The notes beneath the pieces were generated by a model. The model was given only the letters and a program-made list of their open reading frames with translations. It did not search any database and was not told the DNA's origin. 5,508 bases of DNA, from contig JAJYSL010000303.1 of the NCBI GenBank assembly GCA_021793595.1, positions 1 through 5,508 of the forward strand, in the 5' to 3' direction. This stretch comes from Acidobacteriota bacterium. Lineage in GTDB: Bacteria > Acidobacteriota > Terriglobia > Terriglobales > Acidobacteriaceae. This document shows, one piece after another, positions 1-5,508 of the stretch (positions are counted from its first letter, which is position 1; each line of letters opens with the position of its first letter). The position numbers and the translations under genes were made by a program.

Positions 1-3000
1 TGCAGCAATTCGAAAATCTTCACCTGGTCTTCCAGATTAGGACATGCGGGATAGCCGAAGGAATATCGCGAGCCGCGATACTTTTGATGGAACAAATCCT
101 TCACCTCGCTCGAATCTTCGCCGTCGATGCCAAGCTCTTCGCGCATGAGTTTATGCATGTACTCTGCCAACGCTTCCGCAGTTTCGACGCTGAGTCCGTG
201 CGTGTAGAGATACTTGGTGAAATCTCCGCGCTCGAACAGCTCCTTCGTCAGATCGCTGGCGCGCTGCCCCACCGTGACCACAGAGAAGCCAATGACATCG
301 AGTCGCTCCGCTAATTTCGGCAGGAAGAAATCCGCAATCGAGAGCTGCCGCCCTTCTCGTTGCCGCGGAAAGGAAATACGTAACAGTTCCTGTTTCGTAT
401 TTCCGGGCATTGCCGCTTCCGGCGCATACACAACCACATCGTTGCCATCGCTATTGCACGGGAAATAGCCATAGACAACCTTGGGCTCCAGCCAGCCGGA
501 CTCTTTCGCCTCAGCAATCATTTCGTGCAAAATTGGCCGATATTTCTCATCCACCAACCGAACATAGTCCGTCGCGGAAGCGGTCTTCAGTTGCCATTGA
601 TTCTTGAATAAGGCCGTCTCGTTGATGTACTTGAATACCGTATCGAGGGAAAAGTCTTTCTTGACGCGCACTCCGTAAAATGGCGGCTGTGGAATGTCCG
701 GCGCATCTTGAATCACGTGCGACCGCTTCGTAGATACAGGCGGCTGAGGCCCTGTCTGTTCCTCCGGCAAAAGATTTTTCCGCTCGAACAACCGCACGGT
801 CCGGCCGTCTTCGATGCGCTCCGCGCGCACAGCAGAGTCTTCCGCAGTCAAATCGCCGATGACGTGCAGCCCCGCGAAGGCATCCTCGGCGTAGTACACC
901 GGGCCTGCATATTCCTTGCGCAAATCGTCTTCGACATATTTCCGCGTCAACGCCGCACCGCCGCAGATCACAGGGATGTCGCTTTTCAGGTGCTGCAGAT
1001 CCTGAATCACGTACTTCATCTCCAGCGTGCTCTTGACCAGCAGCCCGCTCAGGCCGATGGCATCCGCCTTGTGCTGGTGCGCTGCCTGGATGATGACGTC
1101 CGAGGGCTGTTTAATGCCGAGATTGACCACCTTGTAGCCGTTGTTCGAAAGGATAATGTCCACCAGATTCTTGCCGATGTCGTGCACGTCCCCTTTCACC
1201 GTGGCCAGCACAATGGTGCCCCGCTGCGAGCCTTCGACGCGTTCCATCTTCGGCTCCAGATAGGCGACCGCAGCTTTCATCACTGACGCCGAATCGAGCA
1301 CAGACGGCAACTGCATTTTGCGCGCGCCAAACAGTTCGCCTACGGTCTTCATTCCATCCAGCAGCACCGTGTTGATGAGCTGCAATGGAGTGTGAACTTC
1401 GAGCGCCACTTCCAGCAGGTTCTCGAGCGACCGCTTGTCGGCCCCCGCGCCAACACTGCGTTCCCCGCGGATGATCAACTGCTTCAGCTTGTCTTCGACC
1501 GTGAGCGCTTCGGCCGCCTCCTCCTCTGGCTCCGCGTTGGGATCTTTCTGGAGGTTCACAAAGTAGGCCATGAAGATCTGCAACGGATCGCCTTCCGAAG
1601 TATCCCGGAAGATCAATTTGCGCGCCAACTCCACTTCCTTCTCTGGAATCTTGTAAAGCGGATAAATCTTCGAGTAGTTCACAATGGCCATGTCGAGCCC
1701 GCGATCGACAGCTTCTTTCAAGAACACGCTGTTCAACACGCGGCGCGAGTAGGTCGACAATCCAAAGGAAATATTGCTGACGCCGAGAATCGTTTTGCAT
1801 TCGGGCAGGTCCTGCTTCAGCAGACGCACGGCTTCCAGCGTCTCGATCCCTGCCGTGCGATAGTCCTCCTGCCCGGTGGAGATCGGCAGCGTCAGCGGGT
1901 CGAAGATTAAATCCTGCGCGCGCATTCCATATTTCTTCGTCGCCAGCTCAAAAATGCGTTGCGCCACTGCGACTTTCTTCTGCGCCGTCAGCGCCATTCC
2001 ATCTTCATCGATGGTCAACGCAATTACAGCCGCGCCGTAGCGGCGAGCCATCGGCAACACCTTCGATGTACGCTTTTCGCCATCCTCCAGATTGATGGAG
2101 TTGATCAACGGCTTGCCCGGAATGCGCTTCAATGCTTCTTCAATCACGTCAGCTTCCGTGGAGTCGACCAGCACAGGCGCGGGTACGCGCGTTGCGATCT
2201 TCTCCATCACGCCATTCATGTATGCTTTCTCGTCTTCGCCTACGATGGCGCAGCAAATGTCCAGCATTTGCGAGCCTTCCACGGCCAGGCGCTTCGAAAG
2301 CGCGAGGATTCCATCGTAGTCGCCCGAGCGAACCATGTCGCGAAATACAGGACTGCGCGTGGTTGTATTCATCTCCTCGGCAACGACCACGGGCTGCCCG
2401 TCGATCTCCAGCGGAATGGCCGAGAAAGCGCTGGCCGCCACGCTTTGCGGCAGCGCGTGGGTAGCCGCGGGCGTGGCATGTTCCACAGCTTCTACCACGG
2501 CACGCAGATGCTCTGGCGTTGTGCCGCAACATCCGCCCACCACGCGCACGCCATATTCCTCGACGAACTGCTTGTGATAGCTCGCCAGCTCTTCCGGAGT
2601 GAGTGCATACACCGCATGGCCGCCCACATTCTGCGGCAGGCCGGCATTCGGCAGCACGCTGACAGGCCGGGTCGCGTTCTGGCAAAGGAAGCGCACGGCA
2701 TCGTTCATCTCGCGCGGGCCGGTGGCGCAGTTCAGCCCAATGACGTCCGGCTGAAAGCATTCGAGCACGGCGAGCGCAGCGCCGATTTCACTGCCCAGCA
2801 GCATTGTTCCAGTCGCTTCCAGCGTCACCTGCATCTGCACCGGCAGACGCTTGCCAGTGGAACGCATCGCATCTTCGCATGCGGCCAGCGCAATCTTGCC
2901 CTGCAACATATCCTGGCAAGTCTCGATCAGCAGAATGTCCACGCCGCCTTCGATCAGCGCTTCAATCTGCTCGCGATACGCTTCCGCCATGGCATCGTAG

Positions 3001-3392
3001 GAAATGTGCCCGAGCGACGGCAGCTTGGTCGTAGGTCCGATGGAGCCGGCGACAAAGCGTGGCTTCTGCGGCGTGGAATATTGCGCGGCGACTTCTTTTG
3101 CCAGCTGCGCGGCAACAATATTCAATTCGCGTGTCTTGTCTTCGAGCTGATACTCCGCCAGCACAATGCGCGAGGAGCCAAACGTGTCGGTCTCGATGAC
3201 ATCGCAGCCTACGTCCAGAAAGCTGGCATGAATGCCGCGAATCACGTCGGGCCGGCTGAGCACGAGCAGCTCGTTGCAGCCTTCCTTGTTCCAATAATCG
3301 TCGACGGTCAGGGCATGCTTCTGGATACTGGTGCCCATGGCGCCGTCGTAGACGATCACTCGATCTCGTAACACCTCAGAAAAAGTTTGCAT
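1..3392 (-). CDS. metH: Cobalamin-dependent methionine synthase MetH, 3' end cut by window edge
   Basis: Cytosolic enzyme that moves the methyl group of 5-methyl-tetrahydrofolate, via cob(I)alamin, to homocysteine to make methionine. I read 1130 codons without a stop; the E. coli protein has about 1227, so only the C-terminal tail is missing. The homocysteine domain (about 1-325) has DGAMGT at 16-21 and zinc ligands C222 (NCATGP) and C288-C289 (GGCCGTTP). The pterin domain (about 335-600) has DSTEADV, NSIN and DPLTLPI, but AEEMN replaces the usual GERTN at 338-342. An acidic linker (616-636) leads to the cap domain, with F688 and L695 at the positions of the E. coli methyl-capping residues. 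The B12 domain has GDVHDIGKN with axial H737, partners D735 and S788, and GGA at 811-813. After a proline-rich linker (877-905) comes the AdoMet reactivation domain, with the R1109-x3-G-Y1114 motif and YPACP. The start is chosen for the AGGAG four bases upstream; an in-frame ATG at 3419 lacks one. It lies 86 bp after nuoI, so either its own promoter or read-through is possible. Confidence 0.97.
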   Translation of the reverse strand, partial: MQTFSEVLRDRVIVYDGAMGTSIQKHALTVDDYWNKEGCNELLVLSRPDVIRGIHASFLDVGCDVIETDTFGSSRIVLAEYQLEDKTRELNIVAAQLAKEVAAQYSTPQKPRFVAGSIGPTTKLPSLGHISYDAMAEAYREQIEALIEGGVDILLIETCQDMLQGKIALAACEDAMRSTGKRLPVQMQVTLEATGTMLLGSEIGAALAVLECFQPDVIGLNCATGPREMNDAVRFLCQNATRPVSVLPNAGLPQNVGGHAVYALTPEELASYHKQFVEEYGVRVVGGCCGTTPEHLRAVVEAVEHATPAATHALPQSVAASAFSAIPLEIDGQPVVVAEEMNTTTRSPVFRDMVRSGDYDGILALSKRLAVEGSQMLDICCAIVGEDEKAYMNGVMEKIATRVPAPVLVDSTEADVIEEALKRIPGKPLINSINLEDGEKRTSKVLPMARRYGAAVIALTIDEDGMALTAQKKVAVAQRIFELATKKYGMRAQDLIFDPLTLPISTGQEDYRTAGIETLEAVRLLKQDLPECKTILGVSNISFGLSTYSRRVLNSVFLKEAVDRGLDMAIVNYSKIYPLYKIPEKEVELARKLIFRDTSEGDPLQIFMAYFVNLQKDPNAEPEEEAAEALTVEDKLKQLIIRGERSVGAGADKRSLENLLEVALEVHTPLQLINTVLLDGMKTVGELFGARKMQLPSVLDSASVMKAAVAYLEPKMERVEGSQRGTIVLATVKGDVHDIGKNLVDIILSNNGYKVVNLGIKQPSDVIIQAAHQHKADAIGLSGLLVKSTLEMKYVIQDLQHLKSDIPVICGGAALTRKYVEDDLRKEYAGPVYYAEDAFAGLHVIGDLTAEDSAVRAERIEDGRTVRLFERKNLLPEEQTGPQPPVSTKRSHVIQDAPDIPQPPFYGVRVKKDFSLDTVFKYINETALFKNQWQLKTASATDYVRLVDEKYRPILHEMIAEAKESGWLEPKVVYGYFPCNSDGNDVVVYAPEAAMPGNTKQELLRISFPRQREGRQLSIADFFLPKLAERLDVIGFSVVTVGQRASDLTKELFERGDFTKYLYTHGLSVETAEALAEYMHKLMREELGIDGEDSSEVKDLFHQKYRGSRYSFGYPACPNLEDQVKIFELL

Positions 3393-3396
3393 TGGA

Positions 3397-3401
3397 CTCC
3401 T
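3397..3401 (-). promoter_or_regulatory. metH ribosome binding site
   Basis: On the minus strand the sequence reads TTAGGAGTCCAATG. The AGGAG matches the Shine-Dalgarno core and sits 4 bases before the ATG at 3392, slightly close but usable. It decides the metH start against the in-frame ATG nine codons upstream at 3419, which is preceded by no comparable purine-rich site. Confidence 0.75.
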
Positions 3402-3419
3402 AACAGCGTACACACCCAT

Positions 3420-3435
3420 GTCTCAACGACGAGAC
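3420..3435 (-). promoter_or_regulatory. Small hairpin in the metH leader
   Basis: GTCTC and GAGAC form a perfect 5-bp stem around a 6-base loop, ending 18 bases before the AGGAG of metH. No T-run follows, so it is not an intrinsic terminator for nuoI. It is too small to be a known SAM, SAH or cobalamin riboswitch. A stem this short can occur by chance; a role in mRNA stability or translation of metH is only a possibility. Confidence 0.2.
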
Positions 3436-3478
3436 CTGAGGCACTCGGCTCTATCTTAACGATTGCGTGTATTATCAG

Positions 3479-3964
3479 TTATCGAGTGGAAGAATCTAGC
3501 TTTGCCGGGGAGCCCGGCATCGGAGCCAGAAGGTCTTCTTTGCGCATCACCAGGGTGGTGGTGTTCAGCGAGGACAATTCAAAACCGTGTCCATGCGTGA
3601 TGGCGTCCGTCGGACAGGCTTCGACGCAATATCCGCAAAAAATGCAGCGGTTATAGTCGATGTTGTAGACCTTGGCGTAGCGTTCGGCGCTGGAAATTCG
3701 TTGCTCGGCTGTGTTTTCCGCGGCCTCGATGTGGATGCAGTTGGATGGGCACGCAGCGGCGCAGAGGAAACATGCCACGCATTTTTCCAGCCCATTTTCA
3801 TCGCGTTGCAGCACATGCTTGCCGCGGTACCGCTCTTCAAACTTCGCGCCGCGCATGGGTCCGGGGCCGTCCGGGTAGTTCTCCACCTCAGTCGGCTGGA
3901 AGATTTCCCCAAAGGTGACGCTCATCCCTTTGGCAACGGCAGCTATATCGCGCACAATCGACAT
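3479..3964 (-). CDS. nuoI: NADH-quinone oxidoreductase subunit I (complex I, two [4Fe-4S] ferredoxin subunit)
   Basis: A 161-residue peripheral-arm subunit of respiratory complex I. It holds clusters N6a and N6b, which pass electrons from the NADH side toward the final cluster N2 and quinone at the cytoplasmic face of the membrane. The first motif has C62, C65, C68 and C72 (CVACFLCAAACP) and the second C107, C110, C113 and C117 (CIFCGYCVEACP). The N-terminal stretch (residues 1-22) looks amphipathic, as in other NuoI, and RGKHVLQRDENG before the first motif matches the family segment typified by RGRIVLTRDPDG in E. coli. The length is a little below the 180 of E. coli NuoI. The frame is open upstream to 4072, but those 36 residues look non-coding and NuoI homology begins at M1 (3964). 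No Shine-Dalgarno precedes this ATG; a TATAAT lies 6 bases upstream instead. The flanking genes are metH and a glycosyltransferase, so it is not inside a standard nuo operon here. Confidence 0.95.
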   Translation of the reverse strand: MSIVRDIAAVAKGMSVTFGEIFQPTEVENYPDGPGPMRGAKFEERYRGKHVLQRDENGLEKCVACFLCAAACPSNCIHIEAAENTAEQRISSAERYAKVYNIDYNRCIFCGYCVEACPTDAITHGHGFELSSLNTTTLVMRKEDLLAPMPGSPAKLDSSTR

Positions 3965-4204
3965 GTCATGATTATAAACGACTGGATTGGCGGCAGGTTG
4001 AGTACATGGCAATGGACCCCTTGCATCCAAAAGAGAAATCGATCTTTTTCGGCAACAGCCGCGCAGTAGCATGGGATATTTAAGTAGAGCGAATTTTCGA
4101 TCAGGTTGGTCCTGCAGTGGAACGATCGGTCGCTTCTCCTAACAAAATGCCTCGCGCAGACGGCTACTTCAACATCGAATTTAGGAAGTAAGCTCCCCCC
4201 TCCT
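3965..4204. other. Divergent intergenic region between nuoI and the GT9 gene
   Basis: These 240 bases separate two divergently transcribed genes and should hold promoters for both. What I can point to is a TATAAT on the minus strand at 3971-3976, an imperfect dyad AAAAGA-N8-TCTTTT at 4029-4034/4043-4048 with ATCGAT in its loop, and an AGGAA at 4183-4187 upstream of the plus-strand gene. I see no convincing -35 partner, tRNA or small conserved gene. The minus-strand open frame over 3965-4072 and the plus-strand TTG-initiated extension from 4106 both look like non-coding read-through. Confidence 0.6.
3971..3976 (-). promoter_or_regulatory. Perfect -10 box immediately upstream of nuoI
   Basis: The minus strand reads TTTATAATCATGACATG, with a consensus TATAAT whose last base is 6 bases before the A of the nuoI start codon. 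With the usual spacing from -10 to +1, transcription would begin at or next to that A, giving a leaderless mRNA. This agrees with the lack of any Shine-Dalgarno. No TTGACA-like element is visible 16-18 bases further upstream, which lowers confidence. Confidence 0.45.
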
Positions 4205-5299
4205 ATGCAGAATGGTATCGAACGCGTTCTGATTTATCGGCTGGGAAGTCTGGGCGACACAGTCGTGGCGTTGCCCTGCTTCCATCAGGTTGCGCGTGCC
4301 TACCGCAATGCCGAACGCTGCCTGCTGACCAACATTCCCGTGCACAGCAAGGCTCCGGGCGCATTTTCCGTGCTGGAAGGCTCCGGCCTGGTCCATAGTT
4401 TCATGCGCTATCCCATCGCAACGCGCAGCCTAGGTGAGCTGATCACGCTGCAGCGGCAAATTCGCGCCTACCGCGCCCAGGTGCTGGTCTACCTGACGCC
4501 GCGCCGCCAGGCTGGCGAGGTGCTGCGCGATGCCGCATTCTTCCGTCTCTGCGGCATTCCTCAAATCGTCGGACTGCCGCTGGCGCGCGATGCACGCACC
4601 AATCGGCTGGACGCGGAGACCGAATCGTATGAGCCGGAAGCGGCCCGGCTTGCCCGCTCGCTGCGCGGTCTGGGAAAAATCGATCTCGACGATGCTGCAA
4701 ATTGGGACCTTGGCCTGACGCTGGACGAGCACCGGCGCGCAGCCGTAGCATTGGAGCCGGTGCAAGGCCGACCGCTATTGGCGTGCAGCGTCGGCACAAA
4801 GGTGCAGGCCAAGGACTGGGGCCAGGAAAATTGGCGCAGCGTGCTGGGTATTCTGGCGACGGAGCTGCCGCAATTCGGTCTGGTGCTGATCGGAGCGAAC
4901 GGGGAATCCGCGGTGAGCGAATCCGCAGCCGCTTCCTGGGCTGGCCGCTCCGTCAATTTATGCGGGCGACTCGCTCCGCGCGAGTCCGCCGCCGTGCTGG
5001 TGCGCGCCCGGCTCTTTCTGGGCCACGACAGCGGTCCGATGCATTTGGCCGCCGCCGTCGGCACTCCATGCGTCCCTGTCTTCTCCGCGCGGAACCGGCC
5101 TCGCACGTGGTTTCCGTGGGGCAGCCAGCACGAAGTGATCTACCACCGCACCGACTGCTGGGGCTGCGACCTGGAGACATGCATCGATCAAAAGAAAAAA
5201 TGTCTGACGTCGATTCTTCCAGCCGAGGTGCTGGGAGCGGTCCACCGCGTATTGGCGCGCATCTCGTTATCGCGCAGCATCGTGCATGACCCCGGATAA
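4205..5299 (+). CDS. Glycosyltransferase family 9 protein, ADP-heptose:LPS heptosyltransferase-like
   Basis: A 364-residue GT-B fold enzyme of the WaaC/WaaF/WaaQ superfamily, expected to transfer a heptose or related sugar from a nucleotide donor to lipopolysaccharide core at the inner membrane's cytoplasmic face. The N-terminal acceptor half opens with IYRLGSLGDTVVALP (10-24), the family's glycine loop. The C-terminal donor half has SVGTKVQAKDWG (195-206) and the hallmark GHDSGPMHLAAAVGTP (273-288). A cysteine cluster follows at C318, C321, C326 and C333; similar clusters occur near the C-terminus of other GT9 members. There is no signal peptide or membrane helix. The frame is open back to a TTG at 4106, but 4205 is the first ATG and lies 9 codons before the first conserved segment. 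The nearest Shine-Dalgarno-like AGGAA is 17 bases upstream, unusually far. The convergent kdsC-like gene supports an LPS role. Donor and acceptor cannot be told from sequence alone, so I give no symbol. Confidence 0.9.
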   Translation: MQNGIERVLIYRLGSLGDTVVALPCFHQVARAYRNAERCLLTNIPVHSKAPGAFSVLEGSGLVHSFMRYPIATRSLGELITLQRQIRAYRAQVLVYLTPRRQAGEVLRDAAFFRLCGIPQIVGLPLARDARTNRLDAETESYEPEAARLARSLRGLGKIDLDDAANWDLGLTLDEHRRAAVALEPVQGRPLLACSVGTKVQAKDWGQENWRSVLGILATELPQFGLVLIGANGESAVSESAAASWAGRSVNLCGRLAPRESAAVLVRARLFLGHDSGPMHLAAAVGTPCVPVFSARNRPRTWFPWGSQHEVIYHRTDCWGCDLETCIDQKKKCLTSILPAEVLGAVHRVLARISLSRSIVHDPG

Positions 5300-5360
5300 T
5301 TTGTGCTGTTGCGAGCCGGAAATCAGAACCGCTTCCAATCTCGCCACAGTGTCTGCCGGC

Positions 5361-5508
5361 TTATGCCAGCGCTTGCGGAATTGCTTCTTCCCATCTTCCC
5401 TGCGCCTTCAGGATCAGCTCGACCAGTTCCCTCGCTGCTCCTTTGCCGCCATCCGCGCGGGTGACGTAGTGGCAGACCGCTTTCAACTCTGGAGCTGCGC
5501 TTGCAACC
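5361..5508 (-). CDS. kdsC: KdsC-type 3-deoxy-D-manno-octulosonate 8-phosphate phosphatase, C-terminal part only
   Basis: Only the last 48 codons and a TAA stop are in the window; the gene continues past the right edge. The tail contains CHYVTRADGGKGAAREL and LILKAQGRW, matching the conserved C-terminus of the YrbI/KdsC family of HAD phosphatases, where the GG-x-GA-x-RE segment closes over a neighbouring subunit's active site in the tetramer. KdsC removes phosphate from Kdo-8-phosphate to give Kdo for the LPS inner core. The catalytic DxD and the other HAD motifs lie outside the window, so activity cannot be judged, and a related sugar-acid phosphatase (KDN- or sialic acid 9-phosphate) or a fusion protein is possible. 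It converges on the GT9 gene across 61 bases with no clear hairpin-plus-T-run terminator. Confidence 0.85.
   Translation of the reverse strand, partial: VASAAPELKAVCHYVTRADGGKGAARELVELILKAQGRWEEAIPQALA

Noticed and set aside
1111..1800. Minus-strand frames at 1111-1800, 2149-2760 and 2962-3294 that might suggest a fragmented gene
   Set aside because: They are in a different frame from MetH. The true frame is open continuously from 3392 to base 1, so there is no frameshift.
2341..2400. Internal translation start in metH at GAGGAGATGAAT, which could give a separate pterin-B12 protein
   Set aside because: The purine run touches the ATG with no spacer, and it simply encodes the AEEMN residues.
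1959..3371. A 470-codon open frame on the plus strand
   Set aside because: It lies wholly antisense to metH, whose translation is collinear with the family throughout. The antisense product is rich in His, Arg and Gln and has no recognisable motif, as expected for the complement of a GC-biased gene. The plus-strand frames at 708-1286 and 1392-1910 fail for the same reason.
3393..3478. SAM, SAH or cobalamin riboswitch ahead of metH
   Set aside because: The gap is only 86 bases and I recognise none of the conserved core sequences; a cobalamin riboswitch would not fit.
3587..4069. A 160-codon plus-strand frame opposite nuoI
   Set aside because: It is the antisense shadow of a clear ferredoxin gene and has no motif of its own.
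3965..4072. N-terminal extension of nuoI to an ATG at 4072
   Set aside because: The extra 36 residues (Arg/Cys/Pro-rich) do not resemble NuoI N-termini, and homology starts at the ATG at 3964.
4106..4204. Start of the GT9 gene at a TTG at 4106
   Set aside because: There is no usable ribosome binding site, the 33 added residues look unrelated to GT9 N-termini, and an ATG lies right before the conserved region.
5300..5360. Bidirectional terminator between the GT9 gene and kdsC
   Set aside because: GCGAG/CTCGC and GCCGG repeats are present, but with long loops and no T-run on either strand.

Overview
The window carries four protein-coding genes, two of them cut by its edges, and no RNA gene, mobile element or CRISPR array that I can see. 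Base composition is moderately GC-rich. The methionine synthase is of the 'MQLP / YINETALF' kind seen outside the enterobacteria, and the NuoI resembles acidobacterial versions as I remember them. A Gram-negative member of the Acidobacteriota is therefore my best guess. LPS-type genes (a family 9 glycosyltransferase and a KdsC-like phosphatase) support an outer membrane. The phylum is an inference, not something the sequence proves.

Layout. Positions 1-3392 (minus strand) are one uninterrupted reading frame for cobalamin-dependent methionine synthase, MetH. All four modules are present and only the last few dozen residues are off the left edge. An 86-bp gap then separates it from nuoI (3479-3964, minus strand), the two-[4Fe-4S] subunit of respiratory complex I, which stands here without any other nuo gene. 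A 240-bp divergent intergenic region (3965-4204) follows, with a perfect TATAAT box placed so close to nuoI that its mRNA may be leaderless. On the plus strand, 4205-5299 encodes a GT9 (ADP-heptose:LPS heptosyltransferase-like) enzyme. A 61-bp convergent gap leads to the C-terminal 48 codons of a KdsC-type HAD phosphatase (5361-5508, minus strand), which enters from the right edge.

How they fit together. metH and nuoI are co-directional housekeeping genes with no obvious pathway link. The GT9 enzyme and KdsC both belong to LPS inner-core/Kdo biosynthesis and probably mark the edge of an envelope-glycan locus.

I did not find an undescribed multi-gene system. The points most worth a second look are altered ligand-binding motifs in MetH (pterin domain and AdoMet domain), the isolated and possibly leaderless nuoI, and an odd translation-initiation region in front of the glycosyltransferase.
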